Below are positions 58,016-64,000 of a stretch of 64,000 nt of DNA, piece by piece. A program made the translations under genes and the position numbers. Under the pieces are notes generated by a model. That model did not search any database. It had not been told where the DNA came from and was given only the letters and a program-made list of their open reading frames with translations. Each line of letters opens with the position of its first letter. Position 1 is the first letter of the stretch. Source of the stretch: Lichenicoccus sp964242335 (GTDB lineage Bacteria > Pseudomonadota > Alphaproteobacteria > Acetobacterales > Acetobacteraceae); the NCBI GenBank assembly GCA_964242335.1, contig CAXTAY010000002.1, forward strand, positions 159,574 through 223,573, written 5' to 3'.

Positions 58016-60283
58016 ATGGCGACTCCCGCCGCGGCCCTGCAGGAGCGCCTGGAGGCCGCCACGGCTCCGGTGGTGCGCCATCCGCGGGTGGCGCCGCATG
58101 CCGGCGCCGACACGGCGCCCGAGCCGCCGATCGCCGCGGACTCGCCGGACCGCTTCATCAACCGCGAGCTGTCCTGGCTCGATTTCAACCAGCGCGTGGT
58201 GGAAGAGGCGGACAATGCGCGCAACCCGCTGCTCGAGCGGCTGCGCTTCCTGTCGATCTCGGCCGGCAACCTCGACGAGTTCTACTCGGTGCGCGTCGCA
58301 GGTCTGGTCGGGCAGGTGCGCGAGACGCTGACCGCCCGCTCGCCGGACGGCCGCACCCCTGCGCAACAGCTGCAGGCGGTCGAGGAGCGCGCCCGCACCC
58401 TGCTGGCCGAGCAGCAGCGCATCTGGCGCGAGCTGCGCCAGGGTCTGGCCGGCCAGGGCATCGTGGTCTGCGACCCGCGCACGCTGCAGGGAGACGATCG
58501 GAGCTGGATCGAGAGCTTCTTCATGGACCGGATGTTCCCGGTGCTGACGCCGCTCGCGATCGACCCCGCGCATCCGTTCCCGTTCATCCCCAACATGGGC
58601 CAGGTGCTCGCCCTGCGCCTGCTGCGCGACGACGACGAGCGCCAGGTCATGAGCGGGCTGATCATGCTGCCGGCACAGGTCGACCGCTTCATCCGGCTGC
58701 CGGCGACCGAGGCGGAGGGGGCGGAGACGGCGCGGTTCATCCTGCTGGAGGACCTGGTCAGCCAGTTCCTCGACCGCCTGTTCCCCGGCTTCCACGTCGG
58801 CGGCCGCGGCGTGTTCCGGGTGATACGCGACACCGACGTCGAGTTCGAGGAGGAGGCCGAGGATCTCGTGCGCTCCTACGAGACCGCGCTGAAGCGGCGC
58901 CGGCGCGGCGTGGTGATCCATCTCGACATCAACGCGGAGATGCCGGCGGATCTCGCGGCCCTGGTCGCCGACGAGCTCGACGTGCCGACCAGCGAGATGC
59001 AGGTGCATGACGGCCTGATCGGCATCGTCGATGTCAGCCGGCTGATCGTCGACGACCGTCCCGACCTGCTGTTCGCACCCTACGCGCCGCGCTTTCCGGA
59101 ACGCATACGCGATTTCGGCGGCGACTGCTTCGCCGCGATCCGCACCAAGGACATCATCGTGCACCACCCGTTCGAGAGCTTCGACGTGGTGGTGCAGTTC
59201 CTGCGCCAGGCCGCACTCGATCCGGCGGTGGTGGCGATCAAGCAGACGCTCTACCGGACCTCCCGCGACAGCCCGATCGTCAAGGCGCTGATCGAGGCCG
59301 CCGAGAGCGGCAAGTCGGTGACCGCGATGGTCGAGTTGCGCGCGCGCTTCGACGAGGAGGCGAATATCCGCCTCGCGCGCACGCTGGAGGCCGCCGGGGT
59401 GCAGGTCGTGTTCGGCTTCGCCGAGCTCAAGACACACGCCAAGCTGAGCCTGGTGGTGCGGCGCGAGGGCGGCGGCGTGCGCTCGTACGCGCATTTCGGC
59501 ACCGGCAACTATCACCCGATCACCGCGCGCATCTACACCGATCTCAGCTTCTTCACCTGCGACGTGGCGCTGGTGCGTGATTCCGCGCGGCTGTTCAACT
59601 ACATGACCGGCTACGCGCGTCCCGCCTCGATGGACGCGATCGCGTTCTCGCCGCTGACCACGCGCTCCACCCTGGTCCGGCTGATCGACGCCGAGATCGC
59701 GTTCGCGCGCGCCGGCAAGCCGGCGCAGATCTGGCTCAAGATGAATTCCATCGTCGATGACGAGCTCATCGACAAGCTCTACGGCGCCTCCCGCGCCGGC
59801 GTGCGCGTGCTGTGCGTGATACGCGGCATCTGCTGCCTGCGTCCCGGCGTGCCGGGGCTGTCGGAGAACATCCAGGTCAAGTCGATCGTCGGACGTTTTC
59901 TGGAGCACAGCCGTATCTTCGTGTTCGGCAACGGCCATCGTGTGCCGTCGCGCGACGCGCTGGTGTTCATCTCCAGTGCCGACTGGATGGCGCGCAACAT
60001 GGACTGGCGGGTCGAGACGATGGTGCCGATCCGCAATCCCACGGTGCATGCGCAGGTGCTCGACCAGATCATGGTCATGGACCTGAAGGACAACCTGCAA
60101 TCCTGGCAGCTCGGTCCAGACGCCCGCTGGCGTCGCCTCGATGGCGGCACCAAGCCGTTCTCGGCGCACGAGTACTTCATGACCAACCCGTCCCTGTCGG
60201 GCCGTGGTTCGGCGGCACAGGCGCAGCTGATGCCGACGGCGCGTCCGCTGCCGCGACGTCCGGACCGGATCCTGCAGGATTGA
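58016..60283 (+). CDS. ppk1: Polyphosphate kinase 1
   Basis: 755-aa enzyme that makes inorganic polyphosphate from ATP. The N-terminal domain begins at RFINRELSWLDFNQRVVEEA; the autophosphorylated histidine is His474 in ELKTHAKLSLVV, followed by HFGTGNYHP; LYRTSRDSPIVKALIEAAESGK and SIVGRFLEHSRIFVFGNG are conserved. ATG 58016 leaves about 45 non-conserved residues. The ppx gene follows after 10 bp, so synthesis and degradation of polyphosphate are encoded in one operon. Divergent from ggt. Confidence 0.96.
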   Translation: MATPAAALQERLEAATAPVVRHPRVAPHAGADTAPEPPIAADSPDRFINRELSWLDFNQRVVEEADNARNPLLERLRFLSISAGNLDEFYSVRVAGLVGQVRETLTARSPDGRTPAQQLQAVEERARTLLAEQQRIWRELRQGLAGQGIVVCDPRTLQGDDRSWIESFFMDRMFPVLTPLAIDPAHPFPFIPNMGQVLALRLLRDDDERQVMSGLIMLPAQVDRFIRLPATEAEGAETARFILLEDLVSQFLDRLFPGFHVGGRGVFRVIRDTDVEFEEEAEDLVRSYETALKRRRRGVVIHLDINAEMPADLAALVADELDVPTSEMQVHDGLIGIVDVSRLIVDDRPDLLFAPYAPRFPERIRDFGGDCFAAIRTKDIIVHHPFESFDVVVQFLRQAALDPAVVAIKQTLYRTSRDSPIVKALIEAAESGKSVTAMVELRARFDEEANIRLARTLEAAGVQVVFGFAELKTHAKLSLVVRREGGGVRSYAHFGTGNYHPITARIYTDLSFFTCDVALVRDSARLFNYMTGYARPASMDAIAFSPLTTRSTLVRLIDAEIAFARAGKPAQIWLKMNSIVDDELIDKLYGASRAGVRVLCVIRGICCLRPGVPGLSENIQVKSIVGRFLEHSRIFVFGNGHRVPSRDALVFISSADWMARNMDWRVETMVPIRNPTVHAQVLDQIMVMDLKDNLQSWQLGPDARWRRLDGGTKPFSAHEYFMTNPSLSGRGSAAQAQLMPTARPLPRRPDRILQD

Positions 60284-60293
60284 GGAGCATGCC

Positions 60294-61814
60294 GTGAGCA
60301 AGCCGCGTGATCCCGCGCCACCCGGTCCCGCGGCGCGCGCCACCAGGCGCTCCGCCGTGGTCGATCTCGGCTCCAACTCGGTGCGGCTGGTGGTGTTCGA
60401 GGGCGTCTCGCGCAACCCGGTCACCATCTTCAACGAGAAGTCGGTGCTTCGCCTCGGACGCGGCCTGGAGACCACCGGGCGTCTGAACGAGGACGGCGTC
60501 GCCCAGGCGATCGGCGTGATGGCGCGCTTCGAGGCGGTGGTGCGCGGCATGGGCGCGGATCGCTTCGACGTGCTGGCCACCGCCGCGGTGCGCGACGCCA
60601 CGAACGGCCCGGAGTTCGTGCAGTCGCTGCGCGAGGCGATCCCGACCGCCACCATACGCATCCTGTCCGGCACCGAGGAGGCGGACTATTCGGCGACCGG
60701 CCTGCTCAGCGGCATGACCGAGGCGGACGGGCTGATGGCGGATATCGGCGGCGGCTCGCTGGAGCTGGTGCGGCTGATCGAGGGCCGCATGGGCTCGTCG
60801 CAGACGCTGCGGCTGGGCGTCATCCGGCTCGCCGACCGCGCCGGCGGCGACGTGCAGCGCGCCCGCGACCTGGTCGAGGGCGATCTCGACCGGGTGCCCT
60901 GGCTGCCGCAGGCAGCCGGGCGCACGCTCTACCTGGTCGGCGGCGCGTTCCGTGCGCTGGCGCGGCTGCAGATCGCGCGCACCTTTTACCCGCTGAACAT
61001 CGTCCACCAGTACGAGCTCACCGCCGAGGAGGCGCGCGAGCTGACCGGCTGGGTGATCGGCGCCTCGCGTCGCACCCTCGAGCGGCTGCCCGGCGCGCCG
61101 CGCCGCCGGCTGGACGACATGCCGTTCGCGGCCACCGTGCTGCGGCGCCTGCTGCGCCGCGTGGCACCGTTGCGGGTCGTGTTCAGCGTCGATGGCCTGC
61201 GCGAGGGCTGGTACATACGCAACGTGGCGCCGCAGCTGGTCGAGCACTGCCCGCTGGAGAGCGTCGCGCGAGAGATGTCGCTGCAGCTCAGCCGCAGCCA
61301 GGCGCTGCCGCCGGCGCTGATCGAGTGGACCGCGCCGCTGTTCGCCGACGAGACCCAGGCGGAGCGGCGGCTGCGGGTGAGTGCGTGCTGGATGTCGGAT
61401 TGCGGCGCGCACGACCATCCGGAATACCGCGCCGAGCAGAGCTTCATGCGCATCCTGCGCGCGCCCGGGATGGCGTTCTCGCACCCGGCACGCGGCTTCC
61501 TGGCGCTCACCATGGCGATGCGCTACGAGGCGGAGCTCGACCAGCCGTTCCTGCAGCCGGCACGCGGCCTGATCGACCCGCAGGCGCTGCGCCGCGCCGA
61601 GATCCTCGGCCTCGCGCTGCGGCTGGCCTACGTGCTCTGCGCCGGCACGCCGCAGCTGCTCGAGGGCACCAGCCTCGAGCGGGTCGGCGACGAGCTGGTG
61701 CTGCGGCTGGCCGGGCAGCGCTTCGCCTTCAACGTCGAGAGCGTCACCCGAAGGCTCGATCGGCTGGCGCAGGCGGCGGGGCTGGCGCCCAAGATCGAGG
61801 GCGGGCCGGAGTGA
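60294..61814 (+). CDS. ppx: Exopolyphosphatase (Ppx/GppA family)
   Basis: 506-aa phosphatase of the actin-like ASKHA fold, removing terminal phosphates from polyphosphate or converting pppGpp. Phosphate-binding motifs: VVDLGSNSVRLVVFEG near the N-terminus, LSGTEEADYSATG and DIGGGSLELVRL. The C-terminal helical domain is present, so it is the long form. GTG 60294 is the start, with GAGGAG (60282-60288) overlapping the ppk stop; an ATG at 60289 is in another frame and stops immediately. It ends just before a repeat fragment. Confidence 0.94.
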   Translation: MSKPRDPAPPGPAARATRRSAVVDLGSNSVRLVVFEGVSRNPVTIFNEKSVLRLGRGLETTGRLNEDGVAQAIGVMARFEAVVRGMGADRFDVLATAAVRDATNGPEFVQSLREAIPTATIRILSGTEEADYSATGLLSGMTEADGLMADIGGGSLELVRLIEGRMGSSQTLRLGVIRLADRAGGDVQRARDLVEGDLDRVPWLPQAAGRTLYLVGGAFRALARLQIARTFYPLNIVHQYELTAEEARELTGWVIGASRRTLERLPGAPRRRLDDMPFAATVLRRLLRRVAPLRVVFSVDGLREGWYIRNVAPQLVEHCPLESVAREMSLQLSRSQALPPALIEWTAPLFADETQAERRLRVSACWMSDCGAHDHPEYRAEQSFMRILRAPGMAFSHPARGFLALTMAMRYEAELDQPFLQPARGLIDPQALRRAEILGLALRLAYVLCAGTPQLLEGTSLERVGDELVLRLAGQRFAFNVESVTRRLDRLAQAAGLAPKIEGGPE

Positions 61815-61824
61815 GGAGAGGGGC

Positions 61825-62610
61825 GTGAGGCAGGCCAGGGCTCTGCCCTGGACCCGCTCAAGGCTTGCCTCGAGAAGCCATTCCGTCCTGGCGGGCTCGC
61901 TGCTCCTGATGCCGGCGCTCGGGTGGGCGGCGGATCCGCACGCGCTGTGGCGGATCGTGCACGAGCGCTGCGTGCCGCAGGCGCAACGCGAGGGCGACCC
62001 GACCCCCTGCGTGGTGCTCGACCGGCGGGGCGGCTTCGCGGTGCTCAAGGACCGCGTCGGCGCGACGCAGTTCCTGCTGATCCCGACCGCCCGCATCGAG
62101 GGTATCGAGAGCCCGGCTCTGCTGCGTCCGGATGCGCCGAACTACTTCGCCGATGCCTGGTCGCAGGTCGCACTGGTCGGGCAGCGCCTGCATCGCGAGC
62201 TGCCGCGCCAGGATCTGGCACTCGCGATCAACTCCGCCTACGGGCGCAGCCAGGACCAGTTCCACATCCATATCGACTGCGTCAGCCGGCCGGTGCGCGA
62301 CGCCCTCGCCGCCAGCCTCGGCGCGATCGGCAGGCGGTGGGGCGCGCTTCCGGTGCCGCTCGCGGGGCACCGCTACCGCGCGCGGCGCATCCTCGGCGAG
62401 GCGCTCGGCGCCGCCGATCCGTTCCGGCTGCTCGCGGCCTCGCTCGACGATCCGGCGCACCGGATGGGCCGTCATACGCTGGTGCTGGTCGGCGCCCGCT
62501 TCCCCGAACCGGGCTTCATCCTGCTCGACGACCAGGTCGACCTGCTGCAGCTGGACCGCGCGTCGGGCGAGGAGCTGCAGGATCATTCCTGCGCCGTCGC
62601 CGCGCCGTAG
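61825..62610 (+). CDS. cdh: CDP-diacylglycerol diphosphatase (Cdh, HIT-like fold)
   Basis: 261-aa exported enzyme that would hydrolyse CDP-diacylglycerol to CMP and phosphatidate. The catalytic HIT-like motif is His147-I-His149-I-Asp151 in FHIHIDC; LAINSAYGRSQDQFHIHIDC and VLVGARFPEPGFILLDDQ are family segments. A hydrophobic signal or anchor (SVLAGSLLLMPALGWA) follows a 20-residue positive N-terminus that is encoded by a fragment of the interspersed repeat (61828-61879). GTG 61825, 10 bp after ppx, is the best start in frame, but the repeat may have replaced the original 5' end. Confidence 0.88.
   Translation: MRQARALPWTRSRLASRSHSVLAGSLLLMPALGWAADPHALWRIVHERCVPQAQREGDPTPCVVLDRRGGFAVLKDRVGATQFLLIPTARIEGIESPALLRPDAPNYFADAWSQVALVGQRLHRELPRQDLALAINSAYGRSQDQFHIHIDCVSRPVRDALAASLGAIGRRWGALPVPLAGHRYRARRILGEALGAADPFRLLAASLDDPAHRMGRHTLVLVGARFPEPGFILLDDQVDLLQLDRASGEELQDHSCAVAAP
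61828..61879. repeat. Left-half fragment of the interspersed palindromic repeat, inside the cdh 5' end
   Basis: AGGCAGGCCAGGGCTCTGCC and CTGGACCCGCTCAAGGCTTGCC, then CGAGAAGCC, match the left half of the family, closest to the fragment at 43183. The CCAGGGC-TCT-GCCCTGG hairpin is perfect. The whole fragment is in the cdh reading frame. Confidence 0.7.
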
Positions 62611-62626
62611 CGGCGACCGCGGCGAC

Positions 62627-62746
62627 ATGCAACTCTCCCGCTCGGCCACGAACACGATGCAGGAGGAAGCTTTGCCTCTGATGATGACGCGGGTCGCAGG
62701 CGCCGCGCCGCGCCGCGGTATCCGCTCGCCGGAGCAGGCGGCATGA
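62627..62746 (+). CDS. Possible 24-39-codon ORF coupled to the PfkB kinase
   Basis: A short frame from ATG 62627 (or TTG 62672, which has AGGAGG 5 nt upstream) ends in ATGA overlap with the PfkB start at 62743. The peptide (end PRRGIRSPEQAA) matches nothing known to me. It may be a translational-coupling leader, a remnant, or chance. The strong ribosome site without another start near it is the only reason to list it. Confidence 0.3.
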   Translation: MQLSRSATNTMQEEALPLMMTRVAGAAPRRGIRSPEQAA

Positions 62747-63684
62747 GCGCCTCCATCCTGTGCTTCGGCAGCGTCAACATCGACATCACCGCCTACTCGG
62801 CGGCGCTGCCGCGTCCCGGCGAGACCATCCACGCCGAGCGCTACGCCATCGGGCTGGGCGGCAAGGGCGCCAACCAGGCCGCCGCGGCCGCCCGCCTCGC
62901 CGCCGGCAGCGACATGGCGGTGCAGTTCGCCGGCCGGATCGGCGCCGACGGCTTCGGGACGCAGGCGCGCGCGGCGCTCGAAGGGTTCGGCGTCGGCCTG
63001 ACCGGGCTCGCGACCGACCCAGCGCACCCGACCGGGATCGCCCTGATCGGCGTCGACGCCCGCAGCGAGAACGTGATCACCGTCGCCGGCGGCTGCAACA
63101 TGACGGTGGACGAGAGCGACGTCGAGCGGATCGCGCCCCTGCTCGACGCGGCGCGCGTGCTGCTGCTGCAGCTCGAGGTGCCGCTCGCCGCCAGCCTCGC
63201 GGCGGCGGCGCGGGCACGCGCTGCCGGCGCCTTCGTGGTGCTCGACCCGGCACCGGTCCCGGGCGGCGGCCTGCCGGATCTGGCCTGGGGCCTGGTCGAC
63301 CTGATGACCCCGAACGAGAGCGAGACCGAGGCGCTGATCGGCATCCGGCCGCGCACCGCGGACGAGGCGGCGCAGGCGGCCGAGCGGTTCCTCGCGCGCG
63401 GGCTCGGCGGCATCGTCGTCAAGCTGGGCGCGCGCGGCGTCTGGTACCGCGACCGCATGGGGGGTGGCTTAGTCCCGCCGTTCCCGGTCGAGGCGGTGGA
63501 CAGTGTCGCCGCCGGCGACTGCTTCAACGCCGGCCTCGCGATCGCCACCGCGCGCGGCGACCGGCTCGCCGACGCGGTGCGCTTCGCCGCTGCCTGCGGC
63601 GCGCTGGCGACCACCCGCTCCGGCGCCGCCGCCGCTGCTCCGACCATGGCGGAGGTGCAGGAGCTGCTGACGGGACATCGCTGA
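62743..63684 (+). CDS. PfkB-family carbohydrate kinase (ribokinase-like)
   Basis: 313-aa sugar kinase. The two PfkB signatures are clear: GLGGKGANQAAAAARLA (about 38-54) and DSVAAGDCFNAGLAIA near residues 254-269, where the Asp is the catalytic base and AAGD forms the anion hole. ILCFGSVNIDITAYSAALPRPGET is the substrate-binding N-terminus typical of ribokinase. Ribose is the most likely substrate but other pentoses or nucleosides cannot be excluded. ATG 62743 overlaps a tiny upstream frame; AGGAGG lies about 77 bp upstream, so no strong ribosome site is at the start itself. Convergent with the gene at the right edge. Confidence 0.93.
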   Translation: MSASILCFGSVNIDITAYSAALPRPGETIHAERYAIGLGGKGANQAAAAARLAAGSDMAVQFAGRIGADGFGTQARAALEGFGVGLTGLATDPAHPTGIALIGVDARSENVITVAGGCNMTVDESDVERIAPLLDAARVLLLQLEVPLAASLAAAARARAAGAFVVLDPAPVPGGGLPDLAWGLVDLMTPNESETEALIGIRPRTADEAAQAAERFLARGLGGIVVKLGARGVWYRDRMGGGLVPPFPVEAVDSVAAGDCFNAGLAIATARGDRLADAVRFAAACGALATTRSGAAAAAPTMAEVQELLTGHR

Positions 63685-63713
63685 GGCCGCGCCCCGGTCG
63701 GCCGCCGCAGAGG

Positions 63714-63779
63714 TTCAGCGCCGGGAAGCTTCAGCGCCAGGGTTCAGCGCCAGAGTTCAGCGCCAGAGTTCAGCGCCAG
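63714..63779. repeat. Five-copy short tandem repeat covering the stop codon of the YXWGXW-type gene
   Basis: TTCAGCGCC(A/G)G starts at 63714, 63730, 63743, 63756 and 63769 (periods 16, 13, 13, 13). The last copy contains the stop codon (complement TCA at 63770-63772) and the last two codons of the minus-strand gene; the others are downstream duplicates, each again carrying TCA. Confidence 0.9.
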
Positions 63780-64000
63780 TGCGCCGGGATCCAGACCCGG
63801 TGGAAGCCGCGCCGGCTCCAGTGGCCGGGCACCCACTCGTGATAGCCCGGGTGCCAGCCGACATAGTGCCCCGGCCGCCAGGCATAGGCGCGGCCATCCC
63901 AGTCCCAGCTGCCGCGCTGCCAGGCCATGCGTGCGCCGGGCGGCGGCGGGGGCGGCGGCGCCTCGAAGCGCGGCGGCGGCGGCGGCGCCCACTGCGCGGC
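63770..64000 (-). CDS. YXWGXW-repeat family protein, 5' end outside window
   Basis: The visible C-terminal 76 codons contain a poly-proline stretch followed by aromatic/tryptophan repeats: MAWQRGSWDWDGRAYAWRPG, HYVGWHPGYHEWVPGHWSR and FHRVWIPAHWR. This W-x-P-G-H-W/Y-x-W-x-x-G-x-W pattern is that of short exported YXWGXW-repeat (BcpO-like) proteins of proteobacteria, function unknown. The start and signal peptide lie beyond the right edge. The stop codon lies in the last unit of a five-copy tandem repeat. Confidence 0.75.
   Translation of the reverse strand, partial: AAQWAPPPPPRFEAPPPPPPPGARMAWQRGSWDWDGRAYAWRPGHYVGWHPGYHEWVPGHWSRRGFHRVWIPAHWR

Noticed and set aside
63714..63779. Possible CRISPR array
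   Set aside because: Units are 13 bp without spacers and lie over a gene stop; this is a simple tandem repeat.
1..64000. Insertion sequences, prophage, integrase, tRNA or rRNA genes
   Set aside because: No transposase, integrase, phage structural gene, tRNA-like cloverleaf ending in a CCA context or rRNA segment was recognised anywhere in the window.

Overview
The window is a GC-rich, gene-dense bacterial chromosome segment with no prophage, transposase, rRNA or tRNA gene that I can see. Several gene families and combinations point to an alphaproteobacterium, most likely Acetobacteraceae: a Suv3-type helicase beside an S4-domain protein and a 7Fe ferredoxin, an HdaA-type DnaA paralogue next to purMN, ppk-ppx, a Gal dehydrogenase/lactonase/dgoKA sugar-acid cluster, an OprB porin, and many GTG/TTG starts. 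The family-level assignment is inference; no marker gene such as 16S is present.

Layout. 1-6650 (minus): one tight cluster running from a TesA-like esterase through thpR, a PCu(A)C-like secreted protein and a uracil-DNA-glycosylase-family protein to a dipeptide-type ABC importer cut by the left edge. 6698-9975 (plus): YbbA/YbbP-type ABC pair, divergent from the esterase as in E. coli. 10.1-17.1 kb: Bax-inhibitor-1 protein, fdxA, hslR, Suv3-like helicase, M17 aminopeptidase, MarR regulator and a small secreted protein. 17.1-21.3 kb: surface-polysaccharide genes (GT4 phosphosugar transferase, WbpM-like dehydratase, DegT-type aminotransferase). 21.4-26.4 kb: sugar-acid dehydratase, OprB porin and sugar:H+ symporter. 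26.6-31.1 kb: M61 peptidase, a TetR-controlled hydrolase and a NUDIX protein. 31.3-35.6 kb (minus): galactose-oxidation cluster. 35.7-43.2 kb: S46 peptidase, ABC-F, ndk, a 58-aa membrane protein, purN, purM, hdaA. 43.3-57.7 kb: a mixed accessory-looking block (acyltransferase, antiporter, 3-hydroxyacyl-CoA dehydrogenase, two broken genes, TetR/ArsR/SDR, FNT channel, sugar ABC importer, methyltransferase, gamma-glutamyltransferase). 58.0-63.7 kb: ppk, ppx, CDP-diacylglycerol diphosphatase, PfkB kinase; a YXWGXW-type protein is cut by the right edge.

How genes work together. The 31.3-35.6 kb cluster fits a De Ley-Doudoroff route: galactose dehydrogenase, lactonase, KDGal kinase and KDPGal aldolase under a FadR-type regulator. 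The cluster has no enolase-type galactonate dehydratase; the IlvD/Edd-family dehydratase at 21.4 kb, grouped with a porin and a sugar symporter, is the best local candidate for that step.

The most unusual non-coding signal is a family of about 105-125-bp composite palindromic repeats (three clean full copies, one diverged full copy and three partial copies), one supplying the stop of a NUDIX gene and one overlapping the 5' end of the cdh gene. A second pattern is short tandem duplications covering stop codons at three unrelated gene ends. No wholly novel multi-gene system could be supported; most of the window is recognisable metabolism and housekeeping.
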